Source: Phycisphaerae bacterium (GTDB lineage: Bacteria; Planctomycetota; Phycisphaerae; UBA1845). From it: 55,793 nt of DNA. The notes below the pieces were generated by a model that was not told the DNA's origin, ran no database searches, and worked only from the letters and a program-made list of their open reading frames with translations. Position numbers and translations under genes: made by a program. Positions 24,542 to 33,540 of the stretch are shown in pieces (positions within the stretch are counted from its first letter, which is position 1; each line of letters starts with the position of its first letter). The stretch lies in NCBI GenBank assembly GCA_029260035.1, contig JAJDEA010000217.1, positions 1 to 55,793 of the forward strand, written 5' to 3'.

Positions 24542-27500
24542 CTAAAGCGACAAGTGGATCTGTACGTTGACGAACTCGAAGTCGTCGATGTCATTGGGCG
24601 TGCCTCCTGCGTTAATAGTAAAGCTGTTTTCTCCAGCCTGAAGCAGGTTTGCATCGAACGTGACCTCGAAAACGCCAAAGCTGCCGTTTCGGGGTGAGCG
24701 GTCAAGTGCTTCGGGTAACAGGACACCGTTGATGTACAATTCGTGTCTGAATTGAACGCCCTTGGCAAGTAGTGTCAGGATGGCGTCTGGGTGATGGCCT
24801 GTAAGTTGATTTGCGCTTACCGCGAACATGACCTCGTACACATCGCCTTCGGCGCGTTTTTGGAATTGGCTGTTGATTCGACCGTCGAACTTGTTGTCGC
24901 CAAGGTGATGGACTTCCGGAACGGCTTCGATCGCAATGACACCTGCAAGTGCTGGTTCGAGTTTGAAATCAACATCCAACACGCCCCCTTTGAGATTAAA
25001 TGACGGAACATTGACGCTGCTCGGCGTATAGCCATCTCCCGATGCGGAGAGAGCGAAATGGGGAGGCATCTCCGGGGCGAAGAGGCGGTATCCACCGATT
25101 TGGTTTGTCGTAGCTTCGATTGCGGGCTGGTCCGGCAATGTCAGTCGAACCGTGGCATCAGGAATCGGCTTGCCTGTGGCGGAATTGGTCACGGTTCCTC
25201 GGATGCTGCCTATCGCATCGACGGGTATGTCGATGCGGTCGTCTTCTTCAAAAAGTGGTTGATATCGATAATAAGCCTGTAACATCAGCGTGCAAAGAGC
25301 AGTCTGATAGACTCTTCCGCCGCTCTTGGCCCATTCACCCGTTGGATCCCAGCTTCCAGCCGAACGACCATCATGCCGTTGATTTGTCAATAGCTCCTTG
25401 ACCAGGACGTTATTCCATTGTTCCCATGCTTGACCTTGCTGCTGGAAAAGCGCCTGCGTTGCAAAGTACCAGTAATAGGTATTGGGCTCGGCATTCCAGT
25501 CTGGGAGGTTTTGCAGGAGAAACGCTGCAGATGCTCGCATGTCCGGGTCATCGGGATGTCTTCCCAGCAATTGTTGTATGAGCAAGCCCTCGGCTGTCAT
25601 CGCAGGCGAATAGGCTGTGCCGGGCCGATAGGCAAATGCGCCGAGTTTTCCAGGCGTTGCGACTTGGCTCATCCAATGTTTGGCCGCGCGATGAATGCCC
25701 CCCGGTATATCGAAGCCAGCAGTTTTCGCACTCGTCATCGCAAGCATCTGCCAACCCAGCACGGATGTGTCAGCGGGTGTTCCCGGGTTGACACCCCATA
25801 ACCCGTCGGCTTCGTTTCGCTTTGCTTCGGAAAAATCAATCGCACGCCTGATCGGCTCACGCAGGATTGGGTCACCAGTAATGGCATAGGCTTCGGCTAA
25901 CGCAATCGTTGCGATGGCATGGGTATACATCGTTTCACCGGGGCGAAGATCGCCGTCTGGTTCTTGTTGCTTCAAGAGCCAATCAAGGGCACGCTTGACT
26001 GCACCTCGATATGGCCCATCCGCGACGTGGCTATGGTCTGCTGAAAGGAAGCATAGGATGGCAAGACCCGTTATAGATATATCCGTCTCGACATTGGTTT
26101 CGCCACCACACTCCCCGCACTTCTTGTCAAAAGACTGACCATCCCATCTGCCGTCGGAGCTTTGGTGAGCAGCAAGCCATTGTAGTGCCAACCTAACAGC
26201 CTTGTCGGTTGCGTTGCTGCCTTTGCGATTGGCGAGAATTTCCGATCGCCTTGAATCGCGCCTGTGTGCGTATGGGTTTGCATGCTCAATTGTTTCTTTC
26301 GGCAACGAAAGCGCTGGTTGAGTGGAGTTTGCTAGGGGGGTAGCAAGCCGTGCGGCGCTCAGGTCGAATGCAGAAGTTTTCGCCAGGTTGGTGTGGGGCA
26401 AAGAATCGACGACATCTCCGATGGGGGCGGTTGGCGTCAACTTGGTGACCTTAACGGGGATCGAATCGGTTTCCAGTTGAACCTGGTGAGCAATTGAGTT
26501 CGGTAGTTTCGGCAGCGCTACGCGATGGTTCGACGTACTCGCCTCAACTTCTGCAAAATCGATCTTGTTTTCCTTGATGCTTCGTGGCGCTAGGTCTTGC
26601 GGTGTTCCTAGTGCGAGGAGGCTGTTGGGAATCTCAGGAAGTACAGCAGAGTTGGCCGGAACGCCGTGTGCCAACTCTCTGGTTGGTGCATCCACCGGAA
26701 CGACGGTCCGCGATACTTCCAGCGTATCGGCGGTAGCGTCTGTTGGCTTTGGTTTCGATTCATACGTCATCGCAGAGGTCGAAGTCTCAATGAAGGCCGA
26801 AGCCATTCGAGACCGAGGAGCCTCTGTTGGCTCAGTAGGAGTATCAATCTGCATCCTGGATTCGTTGTTGGCAATGCGCGCCGCCTCCATTGGTTGATCT
26901 GCCAACTCCAGTCTTGTCATCGTAGGTAAAGCCGGGGCGTATTCACCTGCAAGATTTGTTGGCTTCCGCGTAGAGGCGAGACGTGCATCTTGTGCAACAG
27001 TTGTGGCATCTGTAAGTTGTTCTTGAGGGATGAGTGTCCCATCCATTTTCGACACGGGCATCATAGCCACTTTAGCCTCGCTCGACATCGGCGCTTGTGT
27101 GGGTGGTCGCGCGGCAGGGGCGTCGAGCCGTTCAGCTTTCGGTGCCCGTGAATCGTCTACTTCCGGCGATTTTTGAACCTGTATGTCTGTGGGTGTCGCG
27201 AATTGCACAGGCTTGGTACGAGACAGGTCTTGTTCAGTCATCAGCATGTTGACGTTTGTCGGGCGTTGCACGTTCGCATCGGCGATGGAATGAACTTGCT
27301 GAAATGGTGTCAATTGTGGCGAGGCGGGTTCGGGCAGGCTCGTCTGTTGCATTGGCATTACAGCAGTTAGCTTTATCGAACTCGATGCTCGTTTCGAGGA
27401 AAACTCAACGACCTTGGGCGAAATCTTCTGCGTGAAATCGCCGTGAATTTGAGAAGTTGTTCCGCTTTCCTGTGCGGGTGATGCGAGAACGACGCGAACC

Positions 27501-28831
27501 TTTCCGCCACGAGAGAATTCGTGTGCGAGCGATGAAGTGACTTCCCAAACATTGAGTAAGAACATCAATAAGATATGGGCAGCCAGAGATGCGAGTACGC
27601 ATCGAGCGATCAAGCTCAGCTTTCGATTCTTAAAGCCCTGCATCAGCGACAGCATGGCCAGCAACATGAGAAGCGCAAGGATGGCCCAAAGAAGGTTGGG
27701 GCCTATAGCGTTCCAAATGGACGCCCAGTCGATCGAGGCGTAATGCGTCTCTGCTTCCACGAATACTTCACGAGATGCCGTTTCGAACAAATCGTATGTC
27801 AAAGCCTTGTTTGCAACTTGATCTTTCTGTGGCCGATCCGAGCTGAAGATCAAGCCGTAACCACCCATGTGCAACGCGGCATCCAGTTCGTTGAATGTCG
27901 TGTTGACCGCAGCGCCGAGGTTTTCGGGTTGCTGATATTTCTGATCCAATATCCTTGCGCGGTATAGGTCAAAGCCTCCATATCCGCTTGGCCGATCGGA
28001 CGAAAAATAGACAAAATCATCGGCAGGGCTAACTGCTGGAGTTCCTTCATTGAATGGCGTGTTGAGTAGATCAAGCGCAATAGCTGGCACCGGCCCTGCG
28101 TCGCTCAACTGCGATGTGTACAGGTCGTACGTTCGATGGAACAAGTCTTCGCGAATCGTGCTGGGCCATGCATGAGGGTCGGGCTGTTTGTCATCACTGG
28201 CTCGTGGTCGGTTTGAAGCGAAGTAGAGTCTTCCATCGTCTGGGGTAAGGGCTGGGCCATAATCGTTGAATTCTGAGTTGACCGAAGGTCCAAGGTTGAT
28301 CGGTTCACCGAACGTGTCGCCATCCAAATGTGCTACCCATATGTCATAACCGCCATGGCCGGTTGGTCGATCACTATAGAAATAGAGCGAATCTCCGCTT
28401 TTCGTTGGTGCCGGCCCCAGTTCGTCGAATTCCGTGTTCAGCGAATCGATCGGATTCGGCGTGGACCAGCCGGTTGCCGATTTGCGACTTACAAAGATGT
28501 CGGCGCTGCCCCCGGCTTTTCCATTGACAAAAAACAGGGTCTGCCCATTGGCTGTCAGGCGAGGCTCATAGTCGTTGTCCAGGCTATTAACAGGATCGGA
28601 GAGTCGCTTCGGCGGTTGCCAAAGAACGCGTCGAATCTTGGCAGTTGCGTGTGGCTCCCGGATGGTCTCTGCGTCGGTGTAGAACGCCTTCGATTGCGGC
28701 CAGTGCGTATACAGCTGCGCTGCGAGAAGGCCTAACGCGAATACAGTGAGTACAATCAGAAGCCTGCGGACCCATTGGCTTGCCGATGAAGCAGAGCGAG
28801 ACGTATCCGGTTTGGAATCTGATTGTGTCAT
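24542..28831 (-). CDS. PD40-propeller / TonB-like / alpha-toroid fusion protein
   Basis: A 1429-residue membrane protein. In order: a membrane segment (residues ~22-42); five PD40-type propeller repeats (~85-335), with recurring YFSSDRPSGYGGFDLY-like blocks; two membrane segments (~380-400 and ~411-432), the second with TonB-like LASLAAHILLMFLLNVW; a long Pro/Ala/Thr-rich linker (~450-870); an alpha/alpha-toroid of prenyltransferase/squalene-cyclase-type repeats (~880-1205, with ALQWLAAHQSSDGRWDG and a CGECGG motif); a carboxypeptidase-regulatory-like beta domain (~1235-1310); and a C-terminal beta region. The toroid lacks an obvious catalytic DxDD motif, suggesting a binding role. Its ATG overlaps the exbD stop (ATGA), so it is the last gene of the TPR-ExbB-ExbD operon and likely the energised partner. 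Confidence 0.82.
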   Translation of the reverse strand: MTQSDSKPDTSRSASSASQWVRRLLIVLTVFALGLLAAQLYTHWPQSKAFYTDAETIREPHATAKIRRVLWQPPKRLSDPVNSLDNDYEPRLTANGQTLFFVNGKAGGSADIFVSRKSATGWSTPNPIDSLNTEFDELGPAPTKSGDSLYFYSDRPTGHGGYDIWVAHLDGDTFGEPINLGPSVNSEFNDYGPALTPDDGRLYFASNRPRASDDKQPDPHAWPSTIREDLFHRTYDLYTSQLSDAGPVPAIALDLLNTPFNEGTPAVSPADDFVYFSSDRPSGYGGFDLYRARILDQKYQQPENLGAAVNTTFNELDAALHMGGYGLIFSSDRPQKDQVANKALTYDLFETASREVFVEAETHYASIDWASIWNAIGPNLLWAILALLMLLAMLSLMQGFKNRKLSLIARCVLASLAAHILLMFLLNVWEVTSSLAHEFSRGGKVRVVLASPAQESGTTSQIHGDFTQKISPKVVEFSSKRASSSIKLTAVMPMQQTSLPEPASPQLTPFQQVHSIADANVQRPTNVNMLMTEQDLSRTKPVQFATPTDIQVQKSPEVDDSRAPKAERLDAPAARPPTQAPMSSEAKVAMMPVSKMDGTLIPQEQLTDATTVAQDARLASTRKPTNLAGEYAPALPTMTRLELADQPMEAARIANNESRMQIDTPTEPTEAPRSRMASAFIETSTSAMTYESKPKPTDATADTLEVSRTVVPVDAPTRELAHGVPANSAVLPEIPNSLLALGTPQDLAPRSIKENKIDFAEVEASTSNHRVALPKLPNSIAHQVQLETDSIPVKVTKLTPTAPIGDVVDSLPHTNLAKTSAFDLSAARLATPLANSTQPALSLPKETIEHANPYAHRRDSRRSEILANRKGSNATDKAVRLALQWLAAHQSSDGRWDGQSFDKKCGECGGETNVETDISITGLAILCFLSADHSHVADGPYRGAVKRALDWLLKQQEPDGDLRPGETMYTHAIATIALAEAYAITGDPILREPIRRAIDFSEAKRNEADGLWGVNPGTPADTSVLGWQMLAMTSAKTAGFDIPGGIHRAAKHWMSQVATPGKLGAFAYRPGTAYSPAMTAEGLLIQQLLGRHPDDPDMRASAAFLLQNLPDWNAEPNTYYWYFATQALFQQQGQAWEQWNNVLVKELLTNQRHDGRSAGSWDPTGEWAKSGGRVYQTALCTLMLQAYYRYQPLFEEDDRIDIPVDAIGSIRGTVTNSATGKPIPDATVRLTLPDQPAIEATTNQIGGYRLFAPEMPPHFALSASGDGYTPSSVNVPSFNLKGGVLDVDFKLEPALAGVIAIEAVPEVHHLGDNKFDGRINSQFQKRAEGDVYEVMFAVSANQLTGHHPDAILTLLAKGVQFRHELYINGVLLPEALDRSPRNGSFGVFEVTFDANLLQAGENSFTINAGGTPNDIDDFEFVNVQIHLSL

Positions 28832-29241
28832 TCGGTTGGAACCGTATCCAGGAAAGGTTCTTGGATGCCATTGCCTTTGCAGATGTCAAGGGCGGCGGCA
28901 ATATCTGCATAGCTGGCTCGTCGGTCGCCTCGAATCGTCACCTTTTGATTTGGGTTTGCCGCTACCGCTTCGCGGATTGTCGTTTGCAGCTCGGCCCTAT
29001 CGACCGTTCTTCCGCCGAGGATGATCTTACCTTCCGAATCGACGTTGATGATCAGCTCACGCAGTAAAGATGTCAGCGGTGCGGCAGATGAGGTCATAGG
29101 AAGTGCTATTTGCATTTCTCGTTCCTCTTGATGAAACGTTGTGGCAACGAGGAAAAAGATGAGAAGCAGAAAGACCATATCGATCATCGGCGTAATCTCG
29201 ATCGTTGCGGTGGATTGTAATTCAGGTGCTTTGATGAGCAT
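28828..29241 (-). CDS. ExbD/TolR-family proton-channel component
   Basis: A 137-residue ExbD/TolR protein. Its short cytoplasmic N-terminus leads into the membrane helix ITPMIDMVFLLLIFFLVATTF (about residues 16-38), which contains the conserved aspartate (D21) that carries protons. A periplasmic domain follows, including KVTIRGDRRASYADIAAALD. GAGGG about ten bases upstream supports the start. Its stop overlaps the start of the large fusion gene by four bases. ExbB is immediately upstream. Together they should form a proton-motive-force-driven complex of the TonB/Tol type. Confidence 0.93.
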   Translation of the reverse strand: MLIKAPELQSTATIEITPMIDMVFLLLIFFLVATTFHQEEREMQIALPMTSSAAPLTSLLRELIINVDSEGKIILGGRTVDRAELQTTIREAVAANPNQKVTIRGDRRASYADIAAALDICKGNGIQEPFLDTVPTE

Positions 29242-29280
29242 CGATGCGTCCCTCTTTTCGAAGTCCGTGTGTGTAAACGC

Positions 29281-30090
29281 TTAGGCAGTCGTTTCGACGC
29301 CTCTCGTCGCCGAAGACGAATAGGTTCGACCATTGCCATCTGCGGGCGGCGACTGTGTGGAATCTGTTTGTACAGGTTGCGTCTGATGTGGTATCGCGCA
29401 CTCCTCGATGAAATCAACTGCGATCTTGTCCATTTCGAGTACGAGCTTTTCGACTTTCGCGCAGATCCAATGGTAAGCGAGCAGGGCGGGTATTGCGACG
29501 AGCAGGCCTGCGGCGGTTGTAATAAGCGCTTGATAAATCCCTTGAGCCAGAAGTTCGGTTTTTCCAAGCGCCTCACCGGAAACGGCAACAGTTTGAAATG
29601 CCGCGATCATACCGAAGATAGTGCCAAGCAAACCAAGTAACGGCGAGATAGCTGCAATTACGGAGAGCAGTCGAGTAGACTTGCGAAGTTCCTGGACGAC
29701 ACGTTCTCCGGTGTCTTGAATGTGTTTTTCGAGTAGTTCAATCGGTTCGCCGAGTCGTCGAATACCGGTTGCGATGATACGTGCCAACGGGCTGGCGTCA
29801 TCGGAACAATAACTAAGGGCGCTGCTTCGGCCTTCGTCGTTGTTTTGGAGTTTTTGTTTGACGTCGGATAGCAATAGCCCTGGAATGATTCGACTGCGTC
29901 GCAAACTAACCAATCGCTCGATAACCACGGTCAATACGACAAGCGAACACAGGCCAATAGGGATCATCATTAGTCCGCCTTTTGTCAAGTAATCAAGGAC
30001 GGAATCCAAAGGCGTCATGGCTGCCGACGAACCGGCGGGGCTGAGCTGCCCCAAAACTGTTCCGAAAGATATTTTAAGTGCTTCCGTCAT
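29281..30090 (-). CDS. ExbB/TolQ/MotA-family proton-channel protein
   Basis: A 269-residue MotA/TolQ/ExbB protein. Membrane segments are near residues 30-52 (LMMIPIGLCSLVVLTVVIE), ~135-160 (LSVIAAISPLLGLLGTIFGMI) and ~180-200 (ALITTAAGLLVAIPALLAYH). The hallmark LLGLLGTIFGMI and TTAAGLLVAIPALL blocks are intact. AGGAG eight bases before the ATG at 30090 favours it over a GTG nine bases earlier. It is located between the TPR gene and exbD and is co-transcribed with them. The short C-terminal tail is Gln/Thr/Ser-rich. Confidence 0.93.
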   Translation of the reverse strand: MTEALKISFGTVLGQLSPAGSSAAMTPLDSVLDYLTKGGLMMIPIGLCSLVVLTVVIERLVSLRRSRIIPGLLLSDVKQKLQNNDEGRSSALSYCSDDASPLARIIATGIRRLGEPIELLEKHIQDTGERVVQELRKSTRLLSVIAAISPLLGLLGTIFGMIAAFQTVAVSGEALGKTELLAQGIYQALITTAAGLLVAIPALLAYHWICAKVEKLVLEMDKIAVDFIEECAIPHQTQPVQTDSTQSPPADGNGRTYSSSATRGVETTA

Positions 30091-30157
30091 ATGTCTCACT
30101 CCTGTCGTCTATTCCGCCGCAGCCTTGGAGAATCAAGCTGGACCCTTTGAGCTTTGG

Positions 30158-33100
30158 CTATCGGCCTGGCAATACGCCGCTTGCAAGTTGGGAGATTTTC
30201 TGGGACGCCAATTCCGCCCATTTTGTTCCGTCATATTTCTCCATGACAGCTTTGAACTGCGCTCTGGCTTCAACTGTTTTTCCCATCATTTCAAAGCACC
30301 GCCCGGCTTCGTAGAGTGCAGCTGCGCTCCACTCGGGATATGCATAAAGAATGTCTACTTTCAAAAGCGCGCGAACCGCGTCGGCGTATTGTTTGTCTGC
30401 AAAGAGGCACTCACCGATTTGAAACTGGGCCCTGGCTGCTGTCGGCCCCGTATGGGTATCAACGACGCGTTGATAGACTTTGATTGCGTCGTTTAAGTTT
30501 CTTTGATTCTCGCGTGCCCAACCCAACCCAAACTGGGCCTGGTAAGAATGTTCGCTTTGCGGAAACCGCGATAGATGTTGAGAAAATGTCTTTTCAGCCA
30601 GTGCCCACTGCTGTGTAGCTGCCTGGCATTGTCCTCGACGCAATAGGGCGACTTCGAGTCTCTTGCTGGTTGAAAACTTGTCCACGATTAGCCCGAAGTA
30701 CTTTTCCGCAGCAGCGTGTTCGCCGAGTTCGTAGAATGCTTCGCCGGCGAAGAAACAAGCCGACTTCATCAGCTCGCTAGCCGGAAAAGAAGAAGAAAAC
30801 TCGGAGAGCAGGTTGGCAGCCTCGCGAAACCGCTCAAGTTTGAATTGGCAAACAGCCTGGCGATACACGGCCTGTTCAAGGATTTCTCGTGGTAAGGATA
30901 CGGCGTCAGAACTGGCGATGTTGCGGAGCTTCTCAAGGAGAGTGACTGCGGAATCGAATTGATCGTTTTCGTATTCGATTCCCGAAAGATCCAGCAAAGA
31001 ATGGGCGGTCATGGCATCTGTTCGGCCGAGCGCAAGGAAACGACGATAGGCGGCCGCTGCGTCGCGAGTGCGATTCAGTTTCCTCAGGCACCACGCCTTT
31101 TCATAAAGGAGAGTTGGGCGCCAATCGGCTTCGTCGCCTTGCTTGAGCGTTTTGGTCGCCTGCTGAATCATGCTTAACGCCTTTTCGTATTCGTCTTGCT
31201 TGGAAAAGCAAACTGCCAATTGTGCCGCAGCAAGCCCCGCTCGTTTGTCGGAAGCGTGCAATTTGAGGAATTGCGCGAAGGCTTGGGCTGCTTCTGAAAA
31301 TTTATCGTTTGCGAGCAGCGCCTGCCCCTCCTGGAACAGGGCGTCGTTCGAAAGTGCGTTTGATTCGCTGTTTCTCAGTTTGCTGAATTGCTCGGCGGCC
31401 GCTGTGTAGTCCTTTTGCTGCATCGCGATGACGCCAAGGTGATTACGAGAATAGGCGGCGAATTGCGAATCTGAGTCGAGTGCGATTACCTGCCGGAACA
31501 TGTCCGAGGCCTCGCTTGCGCGATTGAGAGTGACGAGTATTTGACCTCTCTCGAAGAGTGCTTGTAATTTGTGTGCGCTTTCCTTGTAGCGAACGAGGAA
31601 ATTGTCATAGAGCTTGAGCGCCTCGTCGCTTCGTTCTTGTCTTTGCACGGCGACGCACAGTTTGAAGAAAGTATCATCCTCGGATGGCGAGTCCGAGCCT
31701 TGTTTGAGAAACGTTCGAAAGTACGCCTCCGCCTGTTTCCATTCGTTGCGTTGGAAATGAATGTCGCCCAGCACCTGTGATGCTGTGGCAAAGAAGTCAT
31801 TGGCGCCATCCTGAATGACTTGTTCGAGGAAGGAACTCGCTCGCTCCAGTTCGCCCAACTGATAATGGATGATTCCCAACCGATACGTCGCGGCAACAAA
31901 GCGAGACGACTTCGGGTACTCTGCAACGAGGCGGCCATAAGCGACCACAGCCTTTTCGGTTTTTTTTGCGGCAGAGTGCGCTTCTCCGCTGATGAATAGC
32001 ATAGCCGACGCGAGTTTGTGCTCAGGATGTGTCGAGATGAACGTGTTGGCGTATCTTATGCATTCATCGGATCTACCCTGTTCGAGTTCCAGGTTTGCAA
32101 GAAGATGTAGTACATTCGGCACCAATCCGTGACCGGCGAATTTGGTCAAGAATGCCTGTAATGCCGATATGGCGGCATTTTTCTTTTCGCCTCGAACAAG
32201 GGCTACTGCGTGATCGTACTGTATTTCCGGCAAGAGTTCGGTAGTTGGAAAATCCTTGATTGCTTGTGCCAGTCGGCCTTCAGCTTTGTCAAAGTTCTCC
32301 ATACGCAGGTCGCATTTGGCGAGCCAATAAGTTGCTTCTGCTTTGGGGCCTGTTTTCGATTTGACAACTTCGGTCAACATGCCCTGCGCACTAGCGTAAT
32401 TTTTCTCTTCAAACCACACCCGTGCGCGGAGCACTTTGGCTTCGACGGTTTGCGCGAAGCTTGGAAATTCCAACAGTAGTTGATCAAGATACTTGGCGGC
32501 CTCTTTCAGCTTCTTCGATTGGAATGCGATTCTACCCAAGCCTAAAAGGGCCATCGGGGTATGGGTTGCGTGATTCTTCTTCAATACCGTGTCGTATTGT
32601 CGCCGAGCGTCAAGCGTTTGACCTGTTTGCTCATGGCACTGGGCAAGCAACATTTCAGCTTGGTCTGAGAATGCGCCACTCGGTGATCGGCTAATAAGTT
32701 GTGCCAAATGGCCGGCTGCCGCCTTGTAGTTTCCGCGCCCGATCGACGCGAGTGACCAGAAGAACTTGGCTCGATCGCGATGCTCGCTGGTCGGCGTGTT
32801 CTTAGCGATCCACTGGCACATTGCAATCGCATCCTCGTATTGTTTGATTGAATAGAATGCCTCCGCTGCCCCTACGGCGGCGTCGTCTGCGAGATCATGG
32901 CTCTGATGTTTTGCTACGACATCTTGAAAAACGCTGGCTGCCTTAATGTGTTGATTGAGTGCCAGGTGACACTGGCCCAGCATTGTTGAGATTTCCGTGG
33001 CATACTCCGAGTTGGAATCGTCGCGGAGCTGATTCAATTCCGATATGGCTTCGGTATAGTTGTCAGTTCGAAAAAGGGATACGGCTAGCCCATATCTTGC

Positions 33101-33337
33101 GGTATACGCCTTTTCATGTTGCGGGTTACTTGAAAGGAATTTTCGGTACTCAATGGCTGCAAGGTCGAAGTAGCCTCGGTTGAGCAAGCCGTTTCCTGCG
33201 TAGTAGTCGCGAACGTCCGCGTCAGCTTTTCGATCAGAAACTTGTGGCGTAGCTTCGCCCGCGTAAAGGGAGTGCGTCGCGATCGTAACGAATGATATAA
33301 GGACTACGAGCAGAGTAAGGTATCTCGATCGTTTCAT
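30158..33337 (-). CDS. Secreted giant TPR-repeat protein
   Basis: A 1059-residue periplasmic or envelope protein with a signal peptide (TLLVVLISFVTIATHSLYAGEA) and then almost continuous tetratricopeptide-type repeats, including the YbgF/BamD-like pattern A-x-Y-x-x-F-x-x-x-Y/F-P (for example AVVAYGRLVAEYPKS and AEKTFSQHLSRFPQSEH). No enzymatic motif is seen. TPR scaffolds assemble envelope complexes; the CpoB/YbgF protein of the Tol system is a small analogue. It precedes exbB by 67 bases on the same strand, so it is likely the scaffold of the same system. GAGGGG lies about six bases before the ATG. Confidence 0.88.
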   Translation of the reverse strand: MKRSRYLTLLVVLISFVTIATHSLYAGEATPQVSDRKADADVRDYYAGNGLLNRGYFDLAAIEYRKFLSSNPQHEKAYTARYGLAVSLFRTDNYTEAISELNQLRDDSNSEYATEISTMLGQCHLALNQHIKAASVFQDVVAKHQSHDLADDAAVGAAEAFYSIKQYEDAIAMCQWIAKNTPTSEHRDRAKFFWSLASIGRGNYKAAAGHLAQLISRSPSGAFSDQAEMLLAQCHEQTGQTLDARRQYDTVLKKNHATHTPMALLGLGRIAFQSKKLKEAAKYLDQLLLEFPSFAQTVEAKVLRARVWFEEKNYASAQGMLTEVVKSKTGPKAEATYWLAKCDLRMENFDKAEGRLAQAIKDFPTTELLPEIQYDHAVALVRGEKKNAAISALQAFLTKFAGHGLVPNVLHLLANLELEQGRSDECIRYANTFISTHPEHKLASAMLFISGEAHSAAKKTEKAVVAYGRLVAEYPKSSRFVAATYRLGIIHYQLGELERASSFLEQVIQDGANDFFATASQVLGDIHFQRNEWKQAEAYFRTFLKQGSDSPSEDDTFFKLCVAVQRQERSDEALKLYDNFLVRYKESAHKLQALFERGQILVTLNRASEASDMFRQVIALDSDSQFAAYSRNHLGVIAMQQKDYTAAAEQFSKLRNSESNALSNDALFQEGQALLANDKFSEAAQAFAQFLKLHASDKRAGLAAAQLAVCFSKQDEYEKALSMIQQATKTLKQGDEADWRPTLLYEKAWCLRKLNRTRDAAAAYRRFLALGRTDAMTAHSLLDLSGIEYENDQFDSAVTLLEKLRNIASSDAVSLPREILEQAVYRQAVCQFKLERFREAANLLSEFSSSFPASELMKSACFFAGEAFYELGEHAAAEKYFGLIVDKFSTSKRLEVALLRRGQCQAATQQWALAEKTFSQHLSRFPQSEHSYQAQFGLGWARENQRNLNDAIKVYQRVVDTHTGPTAARAQFQIGECLFADKQYADAVRALLKVDILYAYPEWSAAALYEAGRCFEMMGKTVEARAQFKAVMEKYDGTKWAELASQKISQLASGVLPGR

Positions 33338-33540
33338 TGCGTTCCCCTCGGTTTGGTGGGCTACGTTCTCACACCTTAATGCGACAGTTGAGAATGTCTG
33401 AATGACGGCACCGACGTCTTATGTTGCATGCTAAATATGCGGGTTCTTCAGAAGTTGGCTGTACTCGAACCCGTCAAGCGCGTACAGTGGGCGCGTTGTT
33501 GGAAATACTGTCCGCAATAGGTGCGACGTTCGGTTTGATT

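Noticed and set aside
26565..26897. Plus-strand frames opposite the large fusion gene
   Set aside because: Antisense shadows of its low-complexity Ala/Pro/Thr linker; codon bias and domains support the minus strand only.
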